DNA of 9,303 nucleotides. Source: an uncultured Bacilli bacterium (lineage in GTDB: Bacteria; Bacillota_I; Bacilli_A; RF39; UBA660). Positions 5,537-9,303 of this stretch are shown piece by piece. Location: NCBI GenBank assembly GCA_947628685.1, contig CANRAT010000052.1, positions 1 through 9,303 of the forward strand, in the 5' to 3' direction. The notes under the pieces were generated by a model, which did not search any database, was not told the origin of the DNA, and was given only the letters and a program-made list of their open reading frames with translations. A program made the position numbers and the translations under genes. Numbering within the stretch: position 1 is the stretch's first letter; every line of letters starts with the position of its first letter.

Positions 5537-6105
5537 ATTCCTAATTCCTCCAATTTTTTTAATATTTCTTCCTTTGTTTTAGGTACAATCTCTACTAATT
5601 GTCCTAATTCTTTTTTAGGTAGCCAAATACAATAATATTTATCGTATTCAACGCCCTTTGCTAATTTATACATACCTAACTGCCAACTTAAATATTCTTT
5701 GTCTAATTCAGCAGTAAATTTTATATCTAATAAACTATTTAAACCTTGTACTGTACCTGTCATATCAAGAGTTCCGCAGTATAAGTGTTCATAACTTACT
5801 ATCTGCTCTTGCTCTTTTGGTACTATTTCATATTTTTTTACAAGTCTTAAATACTCTTTAATGCATATCTGTAAGTCTTTATTTTGTATTTGCTCTACTT
5901 CTTCTTTTGCTTTATTTAAATCACTAACATCTAAATGTTCTATTATTGAATGCCCTTGTGTTCCAAATAAAGCCTTTTTGCTTAAAGTATTTTTATCAAC
6001 ATCTTTATATTTGTCAGGGAATATCAGTTGTAGTATTTGTGTTACTGACTTAACTAATATTCCATCTTTCAAATACAAATGTGGTTCTTCCAAAAACTCG
6101 ATCAT
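5530..6105 (-). CDS. PD-(D/E)XK recombination exonuclease, RecB-like (191 aa)
   Basis: A RecB-type PD-(D/E)XK nuclease, expected to resect double-strand ends and hand the resulting strand to the annealing protein, as lambda Exo does with Beta. The motif order is complete: GTQGHSIIEHL (48-58) as motif I, with His52 and Glu56; YCGTLDMTG (109-117) with the metal-binding Asp114; LLDIKFTA (125-132) with the Asp127-x-Lys129 catalytic pair; and WQLGMYKLA (141-149), the QxxxY motif. At 191 aa it is compact, a core nuclease without a helicase. The start at 6105 overlaps the preceding stop by one base (TAATG) with a weak SD, so coupling is likely. It is two genes downstream of the annealing protein. 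Confidence 0.88.
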   Translation of the reverse strand: MIEFLEEPHLYLKDGILVKSVTQILQLIFPDKYKDVDKNTLSKKALFGTQGHSIIEHLDVSDLNKAKEEVEQIQNKDLQICIKEYLRLVKKYEIVPKEQEQIVSYEHLYCGTLDMTGTVQGLNSLLDIKFTAELDKEYLSWQLGMYKLAKGVEYDKYYCIWLPKKELGQLVEIVPKTKEEILKKLEELGIC

Positions 6106-6491
6106 TATTCTTCTACTGTTAATGTAAGACTTGGTTTAACTTCTGATGTTTTTGAATATGCCTCATAAATATCTGGACACTCTTCTTTAAGTCTTTTAGA
6201 ATCTATTGTAGTTCTTGTAGTTCCATCTTTTATTACTGCAGATAAACCGTTAATAAAAAACTTCTTTAAACCTACACTATTCATTGCTTCCATTAATCCA
6301 TCTTTTAATAATTTTTCCTGATATTCCATTTCTTTTTTTGCTTTATTAAACTCGATTATCTTATTTACCATTTCTTGAGAAACAATTATCTCATTATTTT
6401 CTACTTTTACTATTTCGTTTTCCATTTCTAATTCCTCCAATTTCTTCTCTTCATAAATTTTATCTGACATATATAATTCGTAATCTGTCAT
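6105..6491 (-). CDS. Conserved companion protein of the recombination block (128 aa)
   Basis: A 128-aa protein with an acidic helical first half (DKIYEEKKLEELEMENEIVK, 10-29; MVNKIIEFNKAKKEMEYQEK, 41-60) and a C-terminal part containing GTTRTTIDSKRLKEECPDIY (89-108), EAYSKTSEVKPSLTL (109-123). I recall the TTRTxIDSKxLKEE.PDIYE.YSKTS segment as a recurring protein beside annealing-protein and exonuclease genes in Bacillota phages. Its activity is not known to me; the position suggests it modulates the nuclease or annealing protein. It is not obviously a Gam-type host-nuclease inhibitor, although that role is possible by position. The start at 6491 overlaps the preceding stop (ATGA) with SD GAGGT. 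Confidence 0.75.
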   Translation of the reverse strand: MTDYELYMSDKIYEEKKLEELEMENEIVKVENNEIIVSQEMVNKIIEFNKAKKEMEYQEKLLKDGLMEAMNSVGLKKFFINGLSAVIKDGTTRTTIDSKRLKEECPDIYEAYSKTSEVKPSLTLTVEE

Positions 6492-7201
6492 TTACTTACC
6501 TCTGCTTTTGTAACAATCAATGCACTTGCTTCTTGTATTGTTAATTCACTTAATTTAGGTTTATTAACTTTTTGTAAGTATGCCTTTATTTCTTCCTTAT
6601 CAAATTTCTTTTTAATAATTTCTTTTTGTGAATCTTGAATTAATATTTCTTTCTCATTTTTTTTGCTACTTTCTTTTTTTGTTAAATCTTCTTGACTTGT
6701 ATTTTCGTTAATATCAATATTTTCTGGTAAATCTTCTCCTGAATAAATGTATAATCCTAAACCGAACATAGCCAAATTTTTTGTTAAACATCTCATTATT
6801 GTTTTATTAATATCAAACATCGTTGCTGATTGAACTTCTTTTTCGATTACTTCATATTCTTTTGTTCTATAATTATATTTCTTTGTAGAATATTTATATG
6901 GCTTGTCTTTCATTGCTTTATTTGCACTATCCATTACTGGCAACCACATTTCATGCTCAATACCTTCTATTTCAACTCTCGTGAATACCATATAACCTGT
7001 TTTTTCATCATAAACATATGGTAATTTGTTTTCTCCGAATTTTAATATTTCATAGTTAGCACTTGGAAAAAGTTTTTTTACTTCTCCCCAAGCATAAGTC
7101 CAACTCAAATATGTTAATTCAACACTACCATTACTTTTCTTTTCAGTTTTATCATTACAATTAATTTGAAACAATTTGTTAAAATGCGTTAATTCTTCCA
7201 T
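6488..7201 (-). CDS. DUF1071/Sak-type single-strand annealing protein (237 aa)
   Basis: Phage recombinase that anneals complementary single strands, in place of a RecT/Beta protein. The N-terminal two-thirds shows the DUF1071 pattern: LTYLSWTYAWGEVKKLFPSA (29-48), EKTGYMVFTRVEIEGIEHEM (66-85), WLPVMDSANKAMKDK (86-100) and FDINKTIMRCLTKNLAMFGL (129-148), then GLYIYSGEDLPE (149-160). A lysine-rich disordered linker (165-200) and a short helical C-terminal part follow, the usual site of SSB or partner contacts. Length is typical. The start at 7201 has GAGG eight bases upstream and lies one base after the preceding stop. Its final codons GCA GAG GTA form the next gene's SD. The family assignment is firm; the annealing function comes from knowledge of the family. 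Confidence 0.88.
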   Translation of the reverse strand: MEELTHFNKLFQINCNDKTEKKSNGSVELTYLSWTYAWGEVKKLFPSANYEILKFGENKLPYVYDEKTGYMVFTRVEIEGIEHEMWLPVMDSANKAMKDKPYKYSTKKYNYRTKEYEVIEKEVQSATMFDINKTIMRCLTKNLAMFGLGLYIYSGEDLPENIDINENTSQEDLTKKESSKKNEKEILIQDSQKEIIKKKFDKEEIKAYLQKVNKPKLSELTIQEASALIVTKAEVSK

Positions 7202-7202
7202 C

Positions 7203-7505
7203 TTATAAACCTCTCTTCCATTCTAAAATATGACAAGCACGTAGCATTTGGTTTGCTCTATGCTTAATGTTATTTATTGTTTCTTGTTTTTCTTCATCAG
7301 TAATGCAGATAAAAAATCCTCCTGCATGTCCTGACAAACTTCCTACCATTTTAGGATAATCTTTACTTTCTCTTATGTTCTGTATTACTTTTCTCATAGC
7401 TTTATCACTTCTTATGCCAAACTTGGCTCTCAAATCTTGATTCTTTATTAAGTTGTCTTTCCCAAGATGGTTTTGGCATAAATACTCATACACTTCTTTT
7501 TCCAT
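7203..7505 (-). CDS. Winged-helix-like phage protein (100 aa)
   Basis: A 100-aa protein starting MEKEVYEYLCQNHLGKDNLI. Residues 1-47 read as three helices with a turn at LRAKFGIRSDKAMRKVIQNI (25-44), and the SLSGHAGGFFICITDEE stretch (56-72) looks like the beta wing; together this suggests a winged-helix DNA-binding fold. A conserved-looking tail, INNIKHRANQMLRACHILEW (78-97), follows. I have seen similar proteins beside DnaD-like initiators in Bacillota phages, but the role is not established. I choose the ATG at 7505 because GGAG lies six bases before it; ATG 7517 (MERF...) would place the SD inside the gene. It ends KRGL, read from GGAAGAGAGGT, the annealing-protein SD. Confidence 0.75.
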   Translation of the reverse strand: MEKEVYEYLCQNHLGKDNLIKNQDLRAKFGIRSDKAMRKVIQNIRESKDYPKMVGSLSGHAGGFFICITDEEKQETINNIKHRANQMLRACHILEWKRGL

Positions 7506-7647
7506 AAACCTCTCCATTCTTTAACTTAATTGCTTTATCTAACTGTTTACTTGTTAAATTTATTTCACTCATTATGTGCATATCTATAACTTTTTTTGCA
7601 CCATATTTTTTTAATAGTTTATTAAATTCACTATCACTTGTTTTCAT
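7486..7647 (-). CDS. Small hypothetical protein (53 aa)
   Basis: A 53-aa gene filling the gap downstream of the initiator: ATG at 7647 overlaps the initiator stop as ATGA, and TGA closes it at 7486-7488. The peptide is MKTSDSEFNKLLKKYGAKKV, then IDMHIMSEINLTSKQLDKAI, then KLKNGEVYGKRSV. It is basic and helical; the segment from MSEINLTSKQLDKAI into the glycine-tyrosine end looks like a small helix-turn-helix, and I recall similar 50-60 aa proteins in phage early operons. AGGG is very close to the ATG, so translation probably depends on coupling. It overlaps the next gene by 20 bases, its codons AAT GGA GAG GTT supplying that gene's SD. Confidence 0.72.
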   Translation of the reverse strand: MKTSDSEFNKLLKKYGAKKVIDMHIMSEINLTSKQLDKAIKLKNGEVYGKRSV

Positions 7648-8357
7648 TCCCTATTCATTCTCTTTTCCAAATTTTTTATTTCTTCATCTGATGCTGAATT
7701 TTCCGGTATATCCACATCTAACCACTTTTCTATTGAAACATTTTGTGTAGATTTATTATCGTGTTTTATTTCAGTATCCTTTATCTCTTGCAATGTTTTA
7801 AAATTACAAGATTTCCAATTCTTTAAAATTCCATCTACATAACTGAATGTTCGTTTGTTATTTAAAACTGCTTTTTCGATTGCGTACTTAATTATTTCTT
7901 TGTTAAACGACAACAACCACTCATCTATTTTAATAACTTCTAAAGAACTTAAAGTTCTTCCAAAATTTTCCTCTATATAACCATATATAGTAGTAGTTAA
8001 TAATAAATCAGTTTTATTATCATTATCACTATCACTATCACTATCATGTTTTTGTGGGTTATGTTGGGTTTCTTCGGTTTTTATAAAACCCAATGGGTTA
8101 TTTCGTTTTTTAGGTCTACCGCCTTTTTTCCCATTGATTTTATTTGCTTCACACCTTTTTTGATATTGCTCAAAGTTTTTATCTAAATCATATTTTAATA
8201 TATTAAAAATCATCAATAATTCACGTTTCATCTTAGGTATAGAACCAGTTTTAACATACTTAAATATGTATCTAAATATCTTCCCCAATTCCTCATCAGA
8301 AAGTAACGATAACTTATCTTCCCAATCGGAATACACTATAAATGTTTTTTTATCCAT
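7644..8357 (-). CDS. DnaD-like phage replication initiator (replisome organiser, 237 aa)
   Basis: Probable origin-binding initiator. Three parts are visible. The N-terminal domain (about 1-75; TFIVYSDWEDKLSLLSDEEL, 5-24, then GKIFRYIFKYVKTGS) matches the DUF6291-type head. A basic GKKGGRPKKRN hinge (76-86) and a low-complexity linker with DSDSDSDNDN (105-114) follow. The third part is a DnaD/DnaB_2-type domain (about 122-190) with FSYVDGILKNW (171-181), carrying the YxxxILxxW signature through which such proteins engage DNA and the helicase-loading machinery. The start is the ATG at 8357, five bases from AGGAGG; the tandem ATG at 8360 is only two bases away. The linker DNA holds AACCCA repeats (see findings). 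No helicase-loader (DnaC-like) gene follows, so host loader use is inferred. Confidence 0.85.
   Translation of the reverse strand: MDKKTFIVYSDWEDKLSLLSDEELGKIFRYIFKYVKTGSIPKMKRELLMIFNILKYDLDKNFEQYQKRCEANKINGKKGGRPKKRNNPLGFIKTEETQHNPQKHDSDSDSDNDNKTDLLLTTTIYGYIEENFGRTLSSLEVIKIDEWLLSFNKEIIKYAIEKAVLNNKRTFSYVDGILKNWKSCNFKTLQEIKDTEIKHDNKSTQNVSIEKWLDVDIPENSASDEEIKNLEKRMNRE
8016..8045 (-). repeat. Hexanucleotide tandem repeat in the initiator gene
   Basis: Five 6-base units: read on the coding strand, three GATAGT then two GATAAT, encoding (Asp-Ser)3(Asp-Asn)2. Gain or loss of units keeps the frame and only changes the length of the acidic linker between the head and the DnaD domain. It adjoins the AACCCA cluster and may add an easily melted stretch. 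Confidence 0.75.
8055..8099. repeat. Cluster of four TGGGTT/AACCCA elements inside the initiator gene
   Basis: TGGGTT occurs at 8055-8060, 8065-8070 and 8094-8099, and its complement AACCCA at 8087-8092. The first two copies are spaced exactly 10 bp apart. Copies three and four form the palindrome AACCCA-A-TGGGTT. TTGGGTTT (8064-8071) and AAACCCAA (8086-8093) form an 8-bp inverted repeat. The DNA codes for the initiator's linker. Iteron-like, and a candidate replication origin. Confidence 0.5.
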
Positions 8358-8362
8358 CATTA

Positions 8363-8368
8363 CCTCCT
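8363..8368 (-). promoter_or_regulatory. Ribosome binding site of the replication initiator
   Basis: A full AGGAGG on the minus strand. It is five bases from the ATG at 8357 but only two from the tandem ATG at 8360, so the second ATG is the likelier start. It lies directly beside the -35 box of the opposing 8373-8401 promoter. Confidence 0.8.
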
Positions 8369-8372
8369 AAAT

Positions 8373-8401
8373 TTGATTTTCTCTATAAATTTTGCTATAA
8401 T
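8373..8401 (+). promoter_or_regulatory. Candidate antisense promoter upstream of the initiator gene
   Basis: The -35 box is TTGATT (8373-8378) and the -10 box TATAAT (8396-8401, consensus), with a 17-base spacer and an extended TGC before the -10 box (TG at 8393-8394). It points rightward, against the replication operon, in the 79-base gap between the initiator and the 74-aa membrane-protein gene. Positions 8372-8402 match 8912-8942 at 23 of 31 bases with identical box spacing, so the two promoters look related. AT-rich DNA produces chance boxes, which limits certainty. Confidence 0.55.
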
Positions 8402-8408
8402 TATTTAT

Positions 8409-8440
8409 AGAAATGTTTGTGTCAGCATTTCTTTTCTTAT
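8409..8440 (+). terminator. Hairpin with T-rich tail directly after the antisense promoter
   Basis: AGAAATG (8409-8415) and CATTTCT (8426-8432) pair over 7 bp, extendable by a T-G and a T-A pair, and are followed by TTTCTTAT. On the plus strand this has the form of a weak intrinsic terminator beginning at the predicted start of the 8373-8401 promoter, so the RNA would be only about 30 bases. The stem is AT-rich. On the minus strand no T tract follows. It could instead be an operator. Confidence 0.35.
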
Positions 8441-8661
8441 AACTTGGCTTCACAATAAGCCTTACTATGTCCTGCTTCAATGCAGTTTTTTTGTGCATCA
8501 TCAGTTAATTTTGAACTTAATATCATTAATAAACCAGTTGCAATTACTATAAATAAACCAACAAAGATTGTTAAAGTTCTTTCTTTTCTTTTATATTTTT
8601 TCATATAGTTTTCATATTCCTTATTCCCCTGTTTCGCATTTTCTTCTATTATTTCTTTCAT
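8437..8661 (-). CDS. Single-pass membrane protein with paired cysteines (74 aa)
   Basis: A 74-aa protein with a charged cytoplasmic N-terminus (MKEIIEENAKQGNKEYENYM then KKYKRKER), one membrane helix (30-49, LTIFVGLFIVIATGLLMILS) and a short outer tail with Cys60 and Cys70 in CIEAGHSKAYCEAKL. The two cysteines, ten residues apart outside the membrane, could form a disulfide or bind a metal; I recall similar C(I/V)E.G.SK.YCE tails on small phage membrane proteins. I place the start at ATG 8661 with GAGG six bases upstream. An in-frame TTG at 8694 would add 11 residues and bury the SD. It precedes the initiator by 79 bases. Role unknown; superinfection exclusion is one guess. Confidence 0.75.
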   Translation of the reverse strand: MKEIIEENAKQGNKEYENYMKKYKRKERTLTIFVGLFIVIATGLLMILSSKLTDDAQKNCIEAGHSKAYCEAKL

Positions 8662-8698
8662 ATTAAACCTCTTTTCTTTCTTATGCTTGTCCAACTAT

Positions 8699-8728
8699 TT
8701 TTTAAGAGTAATATTTAACTCTTAAAAA
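8699..8728. repeat. Perfect 11-bp inverted repeat at the end of the 39-aa gene
   Basis: TTTTTAAGAGT (8699-8709) and ACTCTTAAAAA (8718-8728) are perfect inverted repeats with an 8-base spacer. They span the final codons and stop of the 39-aa gene. The T's lead and the A's trail, the reverse of an intrinsic terminator, so it is more likely an mRNA stability or processing hairpin, or a protein-binding site. Confidence 0.6.
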
Positions 8729-8821
8729 TTCGGATATGTGCTCTACAAGTTTCCTTGCTTGTTCCTCACTAGGAGGATTTATTGTTTTTATTGTTAATTT
8801 AATTTTCTTATTTTTTTTCAT
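8702..8821 (-). CDS. Small conserved phage protein, NPPSEEQA type (39 aa)
   Basis: A 39-aa gene with a strong SD: AGGAGG five bases before ATG 8821, stop TAA at 8702-8704. The peptide MKKNKKIKLTIKTINPPSEE, then QARKLVEHISEFLRVKYYS has a basic strand-forming start, a conserved-looking INPPSEEQA turn and one helix. I recall very similar 30-40 aa proteins (TINPPTKEQAxxxIxxLxxYL) in many Bacillota phage early regions; their function is unknown to me. It is the first visible gene of the leftward operon after the plus-strand gene. An 11-bp inverted repeat (8699-8728) covers its last codons and stop. Confidence 0.78.
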   Translation of the reverse strand: MKKNKKIKLTIKTINPPSEEQARKLVEHISEFLRVKYYS

Positions 8822-8912
8822 TTAAACCTCCTATTTAAGTTTATTTTTATGTGTTTGTCCAGTTGATAAATTTGGTAGACTTTGTTTTTTTTATTAAAAT
8901 TGTTAAATGTGT

Positions 8913-8941
8913 TTGATTTTCTAACTATTATTTGATATACT
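8913..8941 (+). promoter_or_regulatory. Strong sigma-70/sigmaA-type promoter for the 46-aa gene
   Basis: The -35 box is TTGATT (8913-8918) and the -10 box TATACT (8936-8941), separated by exactly 17 bases, with an extended TGA just before the -10 box (TG at 8933-8934). The predicted start is near 8948, giving a 70-base leader to the ATG at 9019. That start coincides with the first base of the inverted repeat GCTCA-N6-TGAGC, which could be a 5' mRNA hairpin or an operator. Confidence 0.8.
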
Positions 8942-8947
8942 TTAATT

Positions 8948-8963
8948 GCTCATTACTGTGAGC
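8948..8963. repeat. Short inverted repeat at the predicted transcription start
   Basis: GCTCA (8948-8952) and TGAGC (8959-8963) form a perfect 5-bp inverted repeat with a 6-base loop, the most GC-rich patch of the divergent intergenic region. It begins at the predicted +1 of the 8913-8941 promoter. It could be an mRNA-stabilising 5' hairpin, or a half-site pair for a Cro/CI-type repressor such as the one encoded at the right edge. Confidence 0.45.
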
Positions 8964-9018
8964 GCCATAATTTATTCACTTTCCTTTCTTTTAGTAAAAA
9001 CTTTAAGGAGGTGAGATA

Positions 9019-9159
9019 ATGGCAAAACATAGTTGTAGAACTACAAGTTCTAGAGTTGCTTCAAAAGCATCCGATATTATGCGAGATGACAGATATGGTA
9101 GTAAAGCTAAATCAGTAGCTGGTAGTGCTTTATCCCAAAGAGCAACGAAAAGAAAATAG
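9019..9159 (+). CDS. Small SKAS/VAGSALSQ-type protein on the opposite strand (46 aa)
   Basis: A 46-aa gene, the only supported plus-strand gene: ATG 9019, stop TAG 9157-9159, with an outstanding SD (AAGGAGGTGA, 9005-9014). The protein MAKHSCRTTSSRVASKASDI then MRDDRYGSKAKSVAGSALSQ then RATKRK is very basic and Ser/Ala-rich. I recall a widespread family of small bacterial and phage proteins with the order VASKASxxL...SKxxKSVAGSALSQ; no function is established to my knowledge. It has its own promoter (8913-8941), a 5' leader of about 70 bases and a terminator-like hairpin just downstream. A stretch at 8980-8986 could pair with the SD (7 bp including two G-U pairs), hinting at weak translational control. 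Expression is probably strong and separate from the operon. Confidence 0.85.
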   Translation: MAKHSCRTTSSRVASKASDIMRDDRYGSKAKSVAGSALSQRATKRK

Positions 9160-9168
9160 TTCTCTATG

Positions 9169-9303
9169 TCAAGGAATCAAGTGTGTGTTGTGGCATTTCT
9201 TGATTTCTTTTATTTTGTTTAAGTCTATATCAAATACTATTGCTATATTTATTAATTCTTCGGCTGTAAGTTTTCTTTTATTATTTAATACTAAATTTAT
9301 TTT
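9169..9303 (-). CDS. C-terminal end of a probable XRE/Cro-CI-type regulator, partial
   Basis: An open frame runs from the right window edge to TGA at 9169-9171 and gives the last 44 residues: KINLVLNNKRKLTAEELINI, then AIVFDIDLNKIKEIKKCHNT, then HLIP. The pattern NLVLNNKRKLTAEELINIAIVFDIDLNKI matches the last two helices of an HTH_3 (lambda Cro/CI) domain, in which N.k..t..el..ia..l.i.l..i recurs. If so, the recognition helix lies to the right of the window, and the protein is a small Cro-like or single-domain repressor. It runs in the same direction as the replication operon and converges on the 46-aa gene, with which it shares the hairpin at 9171-9209. Annotation rests on 44 residues only. 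Confidence 0.6.
   Translation of the reverse strand, partial: KINLVLNNKRKLTAEELINIAIVFDIDLNKIKEIKKCHNTHLIP
9171..9220 (+). terminator. Intrinsic terminator-like hairpin after the 46-aa gene
   Basis: AAGGAATCAAG (9171-9181) and CTTGATTTCTT (9199-9209) pair over 11 bp with one G-T wobble around a 17-base loop, followed by a T-rich run (TTATTTTGTTT). It lies 11 bases after the TAG of the 46-aa gene and inside the last codons of the convergent regulator-like gene. On the minus strand no T-run follows the stem, so it looks one-directional. Confidence 0.55.

Noticed and set aside
5205..7024. Plus-strand open frames at 5205-5486, 5861-6127 and 6830-7024
   Set aside because: Antisense shadows of the 113-aa, nuclease and annealing-protein genes, without start signals.
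8397..8425. Minus-strand promoter CTGACA-17-AATTAT for the initiator gene
   Set aside because: Only 4 of 6 bases match in the -10 box, and the same bases form the much better plus-strand -10 TATAAT; kept only as a weak possibility.
8662..8694. Longer start (TTG 8694) for the 74-aa membrane protein
   Set aside because: No SD before the TTG, while GAGG six bases before ATG 8661 lies inside this extension.
8934..8961. Minus-strand promoter CTCACA-17-TATATC for the leftward operon
   Set aside because: Each box matches at only 4 of 6 positions and they overlap the strong plus-strand promoter. No convincing leftward promoter is visible, so the operon may be read through from further right.
8942..8968. 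Eight-codon minus-strand leader peptide (MALTVMSN)
   Set aside because: The SD-like AAAGGAAAG is too far from the ATG, and nothing suggests attenuation; it may be chance.
9167..9172. Perfect TTGACA on the minus strand
   Set aside because: No acceptable -10 sequence occurs 15-19 bases downstream; the bases are coding sequence and stop of the regulator-like gene.
1..9303. tRNA genes, CRISPR arrays, insertion sequences, attachment sites
   Set aside because: No cloverleaf-like GGTTCRA region, no regularly spaced repeats, no transposase frame and no integrase gene is seen in this window.

Overview
This is the early region of a temperate phage or prophage from a very AT-rich host. By eye the DNA is well over two-thirds A+T. 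TAA, TAG and TGA all act as stops, so the standard bacterial code fits. Shine-Dalgarno (SD) sequences are strong (AGGAGG, GAGGT). The replication initiator has a DnaD-type C-terminal domain, which points to a low-GC Bacillota host such as Clostridia or an AT-rich Bacilli lineage. The host cannot be named from this window.

Layout: 25 genes (1-8821) lie head to tail on the minus strand and are read right to left. Most junctions overlap or nearly touch, often as ATGA or TAATG. In order of transcription they are: two small leader genes (39 aa, and a 74-aa membrane protein); the DnaD-like initiator; a 53-aa protein and a winged-helix-like protein; a homologous recombination block (single-strand annealing protein, a 128-aa companion, a RecB-like PD-(D/E)XK nuclease, a 113-aa helical protein, SSB, a NinB/Orf-like protein and a RusA-like resolvase); then a tail of accessory genes with two solitary DNA methyltransferases of different families, small membrane proteins and unassigned coiled-coil proteins. 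Five genes of 39 to 53 aa were read directly from the sequence; a 46-aa gene on the other strand and partial genes at both window ends were found the same way.

Right end: one small gene (46 aa, SVASKAS/VAGSALSQ-type) runs on the plus strand behind an almost ideal promoter and ends at a hairpin. It faces the 3' end of a minus-strand gene that looks like the C-terminus of a Cro/CI-type (XRE) regulator cut by the window edge.

How it works together: the initiator probably starts phage replication, possibly at AACCCA repeats inside its own gene. The nuclease and annealing protein form a two-component exonuclease/annealase pair, served by SSB and the NinB-like mediator, and RusA resolves the junctions. 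The methyltransferases probably protect phage DNA from host restriction.

The most unusual non-coding signal is a second plus-strand promoter (8373-8401), closely similar to the first. It lies just upstream of the initiator gene, points against the operon and is followed at once by a hairpin with a T-rich tail. This is the position of the oop antisense RNA in phage lambda.
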